Source of the DNA: G963662905 sp965230045
GTDB taxonomy: Bacteria > Bacteroidota > Bacteroidia > Bacteroidales > WRLA01
Length of the DNA: 64,000 nt
Assembly: GCA_965230045.1 (NCBI GenBank)
Contig: OZ245940.1
Coordinates: 372,001 to 436,000, forward strand
Direction: 5' to 3'
Shown here: piece by piece, positions 41,648 to 49,113 of the stretch
Layout of the letters: each line of letters starts with the position of its first letter
How positions within the stretch are numbered: position 1 is the first letter of the stretch
The notes under the pieces: model-generated
The model's database searches: none
What the model saw: only the letters and a program-made list of their open reading frames with translations
What the model was told of the DNA's origin: nothing
Position numbers and translations under genes: made by a program

Positions 41648-42019
41648 TTACCTGTGCTGATCCACAAAAATACCGTTTCCGTCCGGATCGAGGATTACAA
41701 AGCTGGCCGGGCCCTCAGTAGTTTCATCGGCCTCGGCCTGAAATTCAATACCTGAGTCTTTGAGTTTTTTCTGGATCTCACGCACATCGTCCCAATCTTC
41801 CATGTTTTGGGCGTTTTCGTCCCAACCCGGATTAAATGTAAGTATATTGCCTTCAAACATATCCTGAAACAAACCAATGAGGCTGTTTCCGTTTTTCATG
41901 ATGAGGTAATTTTGTTCCATGGAGCCACCAAAAACAGTGAAGCCCAGTTTTTCGTAAAATTCTTTGGAAACCTGCAGGTCTTTTACACTGAGGCTTACCG
42001 AAAATGCACCTAATTTCAT
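41648..42019 (-). CDS. VOC superfamily (glyoxalase-like) protein
   Basis: The 123-residue protein has the two beta-alpha-beta-beta-beta modules of the vicinal oxygen chelate fold. The N-terminus FSVSLSVKDLQVSKEFYEKLGFTVFGG and the C-terminus FVILDPDGNGIFVDQH are typical. It could be a metal-dependent lyase, a resistance protein or a ligand binder; the sequence does not decide. It is a single gene with no obvious operon partner. Confidence 0.85.
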   Translation of the reverse strand: MKLGAFSVSLSVKDLQVSKEFYEKLGFTVFGGSMEQNYLIMKNGNSLIGLFQDMFEGNILTFNPGWDENAQNMEDWDDVREIQKKLKDSGIEFQAEADETTEGPASFVILDPDGNGIFVDQHR

Positions 42020-42083
42020 ATAGTTCGTTTTGTGCGAAGATATTGAAAATACAAACTGCCTTAGAAGGAAATTTATTTACGAA

Positions 42084-44093
42084 TTATTCCTTTTCCATCA
42101 TCATCATCAAATGCGCCGCGGACCAACTAAAGTGATTGGCATTTAAGCCTTTACCACTTATAGGATGATAATTTTCGCGTATCGGAGCATTTTCCAAAAG
42201 CCCTTCAGCATTCTGAAAGATTTTTTGCGTCAATTGATTGGCTTCTTCCTCATAGCCATAATTGCGCAGTGCTTCAATGCCAAAATAAGCCTGATCGAGC
42301 CAGACAGGGCCACGCCAGTAGCCTTTAAGGGGATTGAATTTTGTATGGCCGGCATCTAAAGTGGGCAACGGGACTTTGGTGTTGAAACGGGAAGTATCGT
42401 ACATAATTTTTACAAGGGAAGCGGCCTGTTCTTTGCTGGCAATGCCTGTCCAGAGGGGTGTCCAGCCTTCGGGACCAAAGGCATCAAGAAAAACCCCATG
42501 ATTGAGTTTTCGGTCGAAAAACCATTGCTTTTCCGGATGCCAGAAATATGTACGGATGCGATCGGCTAATTCTTTGGCTTCATCATTAAAAATTTTGGCT
42601 AATTCATTTTTTTCGTTGATGCTGCAGAGTATTGCCAGATATTCCTTTTCCTTTTGCAGATAGGCATTCAAATCCACCGATTCCTGATCGAAAGACCAGG
42701 CCGTATTGGAATTTTGAAGGATTTTCGTTTCATCAAAGCGCACGGCATTGTCCATACCGCTTTCCCATTTGGCGGCAATCAATGTGCCGTCGGTGGAGCC
42801 GTATTCGCACAGGCCGTTTTGGTCGTGGTCGCGATCGCTGTACCACCATTGGTGATATTTAATGAGTTTGGGCAGCATTTCGCGTACAAAAGCAGTATCC
42901 TTTGTTGCTTTGAAAACTTCATAAACGGACCATGCAGCCAGCGGGGCTTTGGTGTCGCGCCAGTTGTTTTCGGTCGAATCGAAATAAATGCAATCGGCTA
43001 CCATTCCGGCTTTGTTTTGATAATCAAACATCGAGCGAATGCCTTCTTTAGCCAGAAAGGGATCAAATTGCACCACAGCTACAGAATGCTTCCAGCTGTC
43101 CCACGACCAAAAGCCGTAAAATCCCTGATAAGCTGCCGAAGGAAAAATTCCGTTATGCTTTAAATCGCCCGCCGGAGAGCGCCAGTTGGTCATTAAAGTT
43201 TGCAAACATTTTATGCCAAGTTGTTTTTCTGCAATCGTCATTTCTGGCGTGCAAATTTTTGAAATATAGTTGTTCCAGCGTTTTTGGTTTTGTTGATCCA
43301 GCAGTTCCGGTTTTTGGAGCAAATCTCTAAGCGCAGTCAGATTTTGGTTTTCAAAATCCTTATGAAATGAATATCGGATGGCAAATTCAATGCGCATTTT
43401 TTCGCCTTTTTTCAATAAGGTTTCTTCAGCCCGCACATTCAATATGGAATCTTTTAAAACGACCGATTTGAGCGGAATGGAAAAAGCGGTTTCTAATAGA
43501 GAGGAATCAGCAAGTTGAAGGGAAAAGCCATTGTTTTCTGCATGAAAATCAATATTACAGTCGAAAAGATCGGTTTTCCACGAAGGATAAAATATCTGTG
43601 AATCAGCCTTTTTATTTTGGATTTCAGTAGTTTGCAGGGATGTACGCTCATCCACAAAAAAGAGTGTAAGAATAATACGCAGATTTTCCGTTTCCAGTTC
43701 CTGAACCATCCGACCGGGCAGCGAATATATTTTGGTTTTTGATGGCTTAAAAGGAATTTTATGAAGCGTTTCATCCAGGATATTGAGCTGGCAAAAGTTT
43801 TTGGATATCCACCGGCCATGAGTTTTCATGAGCAGCGGACCGCTAAATCCACCGGCATATTCTATACTGTCCTGTGGCGGCAAGGCAAAACCATGCCATG
43901 CGCCAAGATCCGAAAAACCAAAACCGTCTAAATTATATTGATTCTGTGGGATTACAGAAAGGTCCAAAACATTTTGAAATTCGGGTTCGGAAGTTGTTTC
44001 CTGTGTTTTTTTACATGATACCATAGGAATGGCCAGAACCAAAAACCAATAAAAAGCATTACGTAAGCTGAACCGGTCGGGCATCCTCATCAT
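42084..44093 (-). CDS. Lipoprotein glycoside hydrolase, GH63/MGH1-like (alpha,alpha)6 barrel
   Basis: The 669-residue protein has a lipoprotein signal with lipobox MVSC (Cys 27). The N-terminal part is beta-rich and the C-terminal half forms the (alpha/alpha)6 glycosidase barrel of the GH63/mannosylglycerate hydrolase type: GFYGFWSWDSWKHSVAVVQ, ICYF-like WSVYEVFKATKD, WESGMDNAVRFD and RGPVWLDQAYFGIEAL with the Asp and Glu positions typical of inverting enzymes. It probably removes alpha-glucosyl or mannosyl units from an extracellular glycan. It is 12 bp downstream of tag on the same strand. No SusC/SusD pair is present. Confidence 0.8.
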   Translation of the reverse strand: MMRMPDRFSLRNAFYWFLVLAIPMVSCKKTQETTSEPEFQNVLDLSVIPQNQYNLDGFGFSDLGAWHGFALPPQDSIEYAGGFSGPLLMKTHGRWISKNFCQLNILDETLHKIPFKPSKTKIYSLPGRMVQELETENLRIILTLFFVDERTSLQTTEIQNKKADSQIFYPSWKTDLFDCNIDFHAENNGFSLQLADSSLLETAFSIPLKSVVLKDSILNVRAEETLLKKGEKMRIEFAIRYSFHKDFENQNLTALRDLLQKPELLDQQNQKRWNNYISKICTPEMTIAEKQLGIKCLQTLMTNWRSPAGDLKHNGIFPSAAYQGFYGFWSWDSWKHSVAVVQFDPFLAKEGIRSMFDYQNKAGMVADCIYFDSTENNWRDTKAPLAAWSVYEVFKATKDTAFVREMLPKLIKYHQWWYSDRDHDQNGLCEYGSTDGTLIAAKWESGMDNAVRFDETKILQNSNTAWSFDQESVDLNAYLQKEKEYLAILCSINEKNELAKIFNDEAKELADRIRTYFWHPEKQWFFDRKLNHGVFLDAFGPEGWTPLWTGIASKEQAASLVKIMYDTSRFNTKVPLPTLDAGHTKFNPLKGYWRGPVWLDQAYFGIEALRNYGYEEEANQLTQKIFQNAEGLLENAPIRENYHPISGKGLNANHFSWSAAHLMMMMEKE

Positions 44094-44105
44094 TTTAAGT
44101 TAAAA

Positions 44106-44672
44106 CTACATCAATTCGTTGTGGCGGAAACAAGTCGTCAAATGATCATTGACCATACCCGTAGCCTGCATATGGGCATAAACCACAGTGCTTCCCACGA
44201 ATTTGAACCCGCGCTTTTTTAGCTCTTTGCTGATCCGGTCAGAAAGTTCGGTTGTAGCCGGCACATCTTCATTGCGTTCAAAATGATTGATAATGGGCTT
44301 GCCTCCGGTAAAAGCCCATATCCATTTGCTAAAGCTCCCAAACTCTTCCCTGATTTTGATAAAAGCCTGTGCATTGCTTACCGCTGCACGTACTTTGAGT
44401 TTATTCCGGATGATGCCCTTATCCTCCAGCAATTCAGCTATTTTAAATTCATCATATTGCGCCACTTTTTCAAAATCGAATTGATCAAAAGCTTTGTGGA
44501 AATTTTCACGTTTGCGCAAAATGGTGATCCAGCTCAATCCGGCTTGGAAACATTCCAATATCAGAAATTCAAAGAGCTTTTGATCCTCATAAACCGGCTT
44601 GCCCCATTCTTCATCGTGGTATTTCAGATAAAGCGGGTCATTGCCCGGCCAGCTGCATCTTTTCTTTTCCAT
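44106..44672 (-). CDS. tag: DNA-3-methyladenine glycosylase I
   Basis: This 188-residue base-excision enzyme removes 3-methyladenine from alkylated DNA. The zinc site of the family is complete: Cys6 (RCSWPG), His19 (KYHDEEWG), and His177/Cys181 (HLTTC) at the C-terminus. ECFQAGLSWITILRKRENFHKAF and VVYAHMQATGMVNDH are standard motifs. It lies between the alpha/beta hydrolase (10 bp) and the GH63-like gene (12 bp), all on the minus strand, so it may be transcribed with them. Confidence 0.96.
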   Translation of the reverse strand: MEKKRCSWPGNDPLYLKYHDEEWGKPVYEDQKLFEFLILECFQAGLSWITILRKRENFHKAFDQFDFEKVAQYDEFKIAELLEDKGIIRNKLKVRAAVSNAQAFIKIREEFGSFSKWIWAFTGGKPIINHFERNEDVPATTELSDRISKELKKRGFKFVGSTVVYAHMQATGMVNDHLTTCFRHNELM

Positions 44673-44682
44673 TTTTCAGATA

Positions 44683-45480
44683 TTAAGAGAGTACGCCATA
44701 AGCAAAACAGCGCAATTTATGAATCGTATTATATTCATCTTCAAGCCATGCCATATGGCCAGCATGCTCCATAATGAGCAATTCGGCATGGGCGGGCAGC
44801 ATGGCCTGTGCCATAATTTTATTTAACGGAATCCGGCTATCCTGTTTGCCAATGATAAAAAGTACCGGAGCCTTGGTTTTGGTCAGCAGGCCAATTTTGG
44901 ATGTACGTTCTTTCATGCCCAACAGTGCTGCGGTAATACCTTCGGCAGGATGCATCAATGCTTCCTCTTGTAGTTGCCTGATGTGTGGCATAAAGCGGGC
45001 GCGGTTATCGGGTGCAAACAAATCGGGAATAAAAGCAGCGATAAATCCTGTGCGGTCTTTTTTAACGATTTCCACAGTACGCTCACGGTTTTTCTTCACT
45101 TCATCCGGATCTTCAGAAGCATGGGAATGGAAAAGGCAGAATCCTTTAAGTATTTCAGGATATTTTTCGGCAAAAGCCAAAGTAGTGTAACCGCCCATGC
45201 TGTGGCCGGCCATAACGCATACGCTGATGTTTTCGGCATCAAGCACCGCTTTGGCACAATCAGCCATAAATTCCATGCTGTGCACTTCGCCAAAAACATC
45301 GCTTTCGCCAAAACCAGGCAGGTCAATGGTAATTACGGTAAAATCATCCTTAAGGAAATCAGAGAAACGCTTCCACATATTTTTATTTTCGAGGAAACCA
45401 TGCAGCAGCACGAGAGCAGGGCCTTCACCTTCTGACTTATAGGCTATTTTTTTGTTTTGAAATTCAACGAATTGGGTCAT
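44683..45480 (-). CDS. Alpha/beta hydrolase
   Basis: The 265-residue protein has the classical fold signatures: the oxyanion region VLLHGFLEN, the nucleophile elbow MAGHSMGGYTT (Ser), the acid loop LFIIGKQDSRIP and the catalytic His in MEHAGHMAWLE. The substrate cannot be deduced; the closest-looking families are small-molecule hydrolases and lipases. It heads the group with tag and the GH63-like gene. Confidence 0.87.
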   Translation of the reverse strand: MTQFVEFQNKKIAYKSEGEGPALVLLHGFLENKNMWKRFSDFLKDDFTVITIDLPGFGESDVFGEVHSMEFMADCAKAVLDAENISVCVMAGHSMGGYTTLAFAEKYPEILKGFCLFHSHASEDPDEVKKNRERTVEIVKKDRTGFIAAFIPDLFAPDNRARFMPHIRQLQEEALMHPAEGITAALLGMKERTSKIGLLTKTKAPVLFIIGKQDSRIPLNKIMAQAMLPAHAELLIMEHAGHMAWLEDEYNTIHKLRCFAYGVLS

Positions 45481-45524
45481 AATGTTCTATTTTAAAAACC
45501 CGGAAACCAAATTAAATATTTCTT

Positions 45525-45689
45525 GTCCATAGAGTCGGGAGTTTGCTCTATAAAGTTCAAATTCAAGGTGCTATAGTGAGCTTGCCGAACTACGTGTGAA
45601 AAATCCAAACCGGATAATACTCAAGTATTTGAGGATTTGGATTTTGAGCAATCCCGAAATTTCGGGAGACTTTATAGACGAACTCTAAT
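45525..45689. repeat. Repeat-derived stretch, left half of the 42-bp palindrome
   Basis: This is non-coding. It starts TCCATAGAGTCGGGAGTTTG, contains CCAAATCCTC-like inverted arms (CCAAACCGGATAATACTC / GAGGATTTGG), a short hairpin CCCGAAATTTCGGG, and ends GACTTTATAGACGAACTCTAA. That ending is a mirror image of the start of the next family 3 copy. Confidence 0.6.
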
Positions 45690-45709
45690 TAGAGTTCGTC
45701 TATAAAGTC
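45668..45709. repeat. Perfect 42-bp palindrome at the junction of two repeats
   Basis: Each 21-bp half is an exact reverse complement of the other, with GACTTTATAGACGAACTC on one side and GAGTTCGTCTATAAAGTC on the other around TAATTA. It is produced by two head-to-head copies of a repeat end that also occurs at 37369. A perfect palindrome without a spacer is usually unstable, so its presence is notable. Confidence 0.85.
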
Positions 45710-45837
45710 GGGTTTCTGATTCAGAATGTTCGAGGTCGAGGCATTTCATTTGCTGGAAACGAGGAGTCCCGTTTGTACGGGATGACTTGGTTTCAGAACA
45801 AGAATAACGCTGAGATCGGACATTATGGACAGAAACT
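45690..45837. repeat. Dispersed palindromic repeat, family 3, copy c
   Basis: Same unit as copy b at 37369-37514: AGAGTTCGTCTATAAAGTCG, GGCATTTCATTTGCTGGAAA, AGTCCCGTTTGTACGGGA and ACATTATGGACAGAAACT. The right arm has diverged (TTTCAGAACAAGAATAAC instead of TTTCCAGCAAATGAAATAAC). It sits between pepP and the alpha/beta hydrolase. Confidence 0.8.
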
Positions 45838-45871
45838 AATTAGCTCCCGGGTTTTTTATTAGGTTTATTTT

Positions 45872-47260
45872 TTATTCAGCGCAGAGGGCTTCAATTTCTG
45901 CCACAGTTTTTGGGATGGGTTTGCCCAAAACGCGGAAACCATCTTCGGTTACCAGCACATCATCTTCGATGCGCACACCACCAAAATCGAGGTATTTTTC
46001 TACTGCATCATAGTTGATAAAGTCGGTATGCATGCCGTCATTTTTCCAGCGCTTCCATAGCTCAGGAATAAAATAACAGCCTGGCTCAACGGTCAATACA
46101 AAGCCCGGTTTCAGCTCTTTACCAAGGCGCAGGTATGCTGTTCCAAACTGGTCGCTGCGTATGGTTTTTTCATCATAGCCCACATTGTTCTCGCCCAAAC
46201 CTTCCATATCGTGTACGTCAAGTCCCATCATATGGCCCAAACCATGCGGCATGAAAAGAGCGTGCGCACCGGCTTCAACAGCAGCATTTGTATCGCCTTT
46301 CATCAGGCCAAGTTTTTTGAGGCCATCCACAATAGTGCGGGCAGCAAGGAAATGGATTTCACGATATTCAATACCTGGTTTTATAGCTTCGATTGACTTC
46401 ATATTGGCTTCGAGCACAATCTCGTAGATGCCTTTTTGGCGTTCATCAAATTTACCGCCAACAGGAGTTGTGCGCGTAATGTCGCTGGCATAGTGCATGG
46501 TAGTTTCAGCACCGGCATCGGTTACCATCATACGGCCAACTTCCAGCGTATTGCCATGATAATGGTTGTGCAGGGTTTCGCCATGGATGCTTAGGATAAT
46601 CGGGAAGCTGGTCGGGCCACCTTTTGCCAGGCTGATGCCCTCGATAGTTCCTGCAATTTCGCGCTCAACAACACCCGCTTTCGACATTTTCATGGCTGTA
46701 GTGTGCATTTCATATGCGATGTCCACGGCCTTTTCAATTTCGGCAATTTCGTATTCATCCTTGATTTCGCGCAATTTCACCACAGCTTTGATCAGCTCAA
46801 GGGAAGCATAACTTTTGATTTTGTCTTTACCAATGCCCAGAAGATCCTGCAATTGCATTACATGCTCACCACGATAAGGTGGCAGGAAATGAACTTTTCG
46901 TCCTTGCTGAATGGCTTCATTGATCATTTCGTTCAGCTTGGCAAGGGGCGCAGAGTGCTCAACAGCTACTTCAGCCGCCTGATCTTTGATGGTAGGTTGT
47001 GGCCCCATCCAGATGATGTCGTCTATATCCACATCATTTCCAAAGATATAGTCTTTATTGGCGTCCACATCCATTACACCCACAAGGTCGTAAAGGTCGA
47101 TTCCAAAAAAGTAAAGGAAATTGCTGTCTTGACGGAAATGGTAGGTATTTGCAGGGTAGTTGAACGATGCTTCGCTGTTTCCGGGAATAAGCACGAGACC
47201 TGAGCTCATTTCTTCCCTAAGGCGGTTGCGCCTGTCGGCATAAACTTCTTTTTTAAACAT
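45872..47260 (-). CDS. pepP: Xaa-Pro aminopeptidase (M24B)
   Basis: This 462-residue peptidase removes an N-terminal residue before proline and needs two metal ions. The N-terminal AMP_N domain starts ADRRNRLREEMSSGLVLIPG. The pita-bread catalytic domain has the metal ligands: Asp in MVTDAGAE, Asp in YASDITRTTPV, His in PHGLGHMMGLDVHD, Glu in TVEPGCYF and Glu in GVRIEDDVLV. It stands alone, and the -7 motif TACTTTTG is at 47291-47298 on the minus strand. Confidence 0.95.
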   Translation of the reverse strand: MFKKEVYADRRNRLREEMSSGLVLIPGNSEASFNYPANTYHFRQDSNFLYFFGIDLYDLVGVMDVDANKDYIFGNDVDIDDIIWMGPQPTIKDQAAEVAVEHSAPLAKLNEMINEAIQQGRKVHFLPPYRGEHVMQLQDLLGIGKDKIKSYASLELIKAVVKLREIKDEYEIAEIEKAVDIAYEMHTTAMKMSKAGVVEREIAGTIEGISLAKGGPTSFPIILSIHGETLHNHYHGNTLEVGRMMVTDAGAETTMHYASDITRTTPVGGKFDERQKGIYEIVLEANMKSIEAIKPGIEYREIHFLAARTIVDGLKKLGLMKGDTNAAVEAGAHALFMPHGLGHMMGLDVHDMEGLGENNVGYDEKTIRSDQFGTAYLRLGKELKPGFVLTVEPGCYFIPELWKRWKNDGMHTDFINYDAVEKYLDFGGVRIEDDVLVTEDGFRVLGKPIPKTVAEIEALCAE

Positions 47261-47290
47261 AGTATTGAGTTTGAATTTCTTTTAAAAATC

Positions 47291-47298
47291 CAAAAGTA
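47291..47298 (-). promoter_or_regulatory. Putative -7 promoter element of pepP
   Basis: TACTTTTG on the minus strand fits TAnnTTTG and lies 31 bp before the pepP start codon. No good -33 TTTG was found. Confidence 0.4.
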
Positions 47299-47356
47299 CA
47301 AAAATACAGGCAAGAAACGGCTTCCATAAGCTGGGATTAGGATTTGCCAGAATGTT

Positions 47357-47364
47357 TATTTTTG
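47357..47364 (+). promoter_or_regulatory. Putative -7 promoter element of the acyl-ACP thioesterase gene
   Basis: TATTTTTG fits TAnnTTTG and lies 17 bp before the start codon at 47381. The pepP gene is divergent. Confidence 0.45.
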
Positions 47365-47380
47365 CACAAATTTCTTTGCT

Positions 47381-48103
47381 ATGTCATCATTGACGAAAAA
47401 ATTTACTGTAGCCTGGCAGGATGTGAATGCCCGGGGTGAAATTAAAACCGCGGCATTGTCGAATATGCTGCAGGAAGTGGCCTGGCTGCATGCTGAGGAG
47501 ATTGGCGTTGGATATGATAAACTGTTCAAAGAGGGTATGGCCTGGGTAATCAGCCGCTTTCGTTTAAAAATACTGCAAGCTCCGGGCTGGCTCGATGAAA
47601 TTAGTATTAAAACATGGCCATCGGGTTTAAATAAGTTTTTTGCCAACAGGGAATTTCAGGTGTTTGATCAAAATGGAAAAATTATTGCCCTTGGTTCCTC
47701 TGCCTGGCTAATCATTGATTTTAACAGCCGCCGCCTGATGAAACCCGAAGTGCTCTATTCGCTCGAAGATGCTTATGAACCCCATCGGCCTTTTGAAGAG
47801 GAACTCCAAAAACTTCATCCTCCAAAAGAAGCCTGCGAAATGGGTACTTACCCTGTGCTTTTCAGCGATCTGGACAAAAACCAGCATGTGATCAATACCA
47901 AATATATTGAGAAATCCATTGATGCTTTATATCAGCTAACTGATGTAAAAGAAGTTCATGAAATTTTTATGGATTATCAGCATGAAACCATGAAAGGGGA
48001 CAGCCTGCAACTGTTTACATCATTTGAAGACGGTATATTTTGCTGCCAGGGTGTAAATTCAAAAGGAAAAACGGCCTATATTGCCCATATCAATTATGAA
48101 TAA
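47381..48103 (+). CDS. Acyl-ACP thioesterase
   Basis: The 240-residue protein is a tandem hot-dog thioesterase of the acyl-ACP (FatA/FatB-like) family. The first hot-dog has DVNARGEIKTAALSNMLQEV; a linker contains AWLIIDFNSRRLMKP; and the second hot-dog shows FSDLDKNQHVINTKYIEKSI, equivalent to the catalytic DxDxNxHVN region. It releases free fatty acids from acyl-ACP. It overlaps the following lipoprotein gene by 8 bp, so the two are coupled. Confidence 0.88.
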   Translation: MSSLTKKFTVAWQDVNARGEIKTAALSNMLQEVAWLHAEEIGVGYDKLFKEGMAWVISRFRLKILQAPGWLDEISIKTWPSGLNKFFANREFQVFDQNGKIIALGSSAWLIIDFNSRRLMKPEVLYSLEDAYEPHRPFEEELQKLHPPKEACEMGTYPVLFSDLDKNQHVINTKYIEKSIDALYQLTDVKEVHEIFMDYQHETMKGDSLQLFTSFEDGIFCCQGVNSKGKTAYIAHINYE

Positions 48104-48752
48104 AAAGCATTTATCTATAATATTGATTTTAAGTTTGTTCGCATTTTATTCCTGCGATGAAATGGATCCGCTTCCCGATCCGGAACCAGCTGTGTTTTAC
48201 ATGAAATGCCAGCGCAGTAAAAACGCAGAACCTCTTCGGGATATGGTTTTTATTGTGCAGGAACGCAATGAAAACGGAATCCTTGGAATCGCGGATACAA
48301 TTTTGACTTCCGGGGATGGCAGTATTACTTTGTTTTCTGAAAATGAGGCCCAGGAATACCTTTTGCATACCGATGAAGATCTTAATCCTGATATACTCGT
48401 TCCCTGGGGGATGCAAAATTTTAATATTGCGAATGGGGACAGTATGCGCTTGATTTATACGCAAAAAAAAGTTCTGAAATTGCGGGTTTACAATAAGGTA
48501 GCAGATACAGGATTTGATAAATGCGATGGATGGATGTATATGATTGATCCAATATATCCTTACATCAAATCAGAAATTGAATGGTCATTTGAAACAACGG
48601 AAGCAGATACGCTTTTTTATCATTATTTGCGCCCGGAACGCAGATATTTCCTTTATTGGAAAACACATACAAAAGCCGGTGGTGTTCAAAAGTTTGAAAA
48701 AGAGCTTATTCCTACAGCAGCCGACACACTTTCTTATGAATTAGCGTATTAA
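48096..48752 (+). CDS. Lipoprotein of unknown function
   Basis: This 218-residue product, from the ATG at 48096 (an ATG at 48081 is possible), has the lipobox FYSC with the lipidated Cys at 20. The mature protein is beta-rich (YMKCQRSKNAEPLRDMVFIV; SITLFSENEAQEYLL). I recognise no family. It starts inside the end of the thioesterase gene, implying co-translation with it. The segment 48753-48839 after it shows no other feature. Confidence 0.65.
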   Translation: MNKKHLSIILILSLFAFYSCDEMDPLPDPEPAVFYMKCQRSKNAEPLRDMVFIVQERNENGILGIADTILTSGDGSITLFSENEAQEYLLHTDEDLNPDILVPWGMQNFNIANGDSMRLIYTQKKVLKLRVYNKVADTGFDKCDGWMYMIDPIYPYIKSEIEWSFETTEADTLFYHYLRPERRYFLYWKTHTKAGGVQKFEKELIPTAADTLSYELAY

Positions 48753-48839
48753 ACTTGTTTTTACTTTTGAATTTGCAGCAAAAACGCATCCCGATAGGTA
48801 TTGCTGATCGTTATGCATTCTTCAGCGATAACATTTTGT

Positions 48840-49019
48840 GGTTCTACTCGGTTTTTTGTGGGTAATAAAAATTGAGGTAGAATTGGAGGTTAAACTTTCC
48901 AAAGTTGCAAATTTTGGAAAGTTTGTCCCGGATTAGTTCTCTAAATTTTGATAGGCATTTAAAACTTTATTCCAACCTTTATATACTTTAAAGGTTTCCA
49001 CGGAATTCCGAGTAGAACC
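48840..49019. repeat. GGTTCTAC inverted-repeat element with TTTCCAAA palindrome
   Basis: This 180-bp element starts GGTTCTACTCGG...TTGTGGG and ends CCACGGAATTCCGAGTAGAACC. The ends match the outer repeats of the 11721 and 28742 elements, but the interior differs: it holds AAACTTTCCAAA (48892-48903) and TTTGGAAAGTTT (48913-48924), a perfect 12-bp stem of the motif found upstream of tyrS. It fills most of the 361-bp gap. Confidence 0.8.
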
Positions 49020-49113
49020 CATTTTGTTTTTCACATTTTCAACAATTGCAGGTCTTGCAGCTGTAACATTCTGATTTTCCAATCGTCTATATATTAACCC
49101 CAAAACAGAAATT

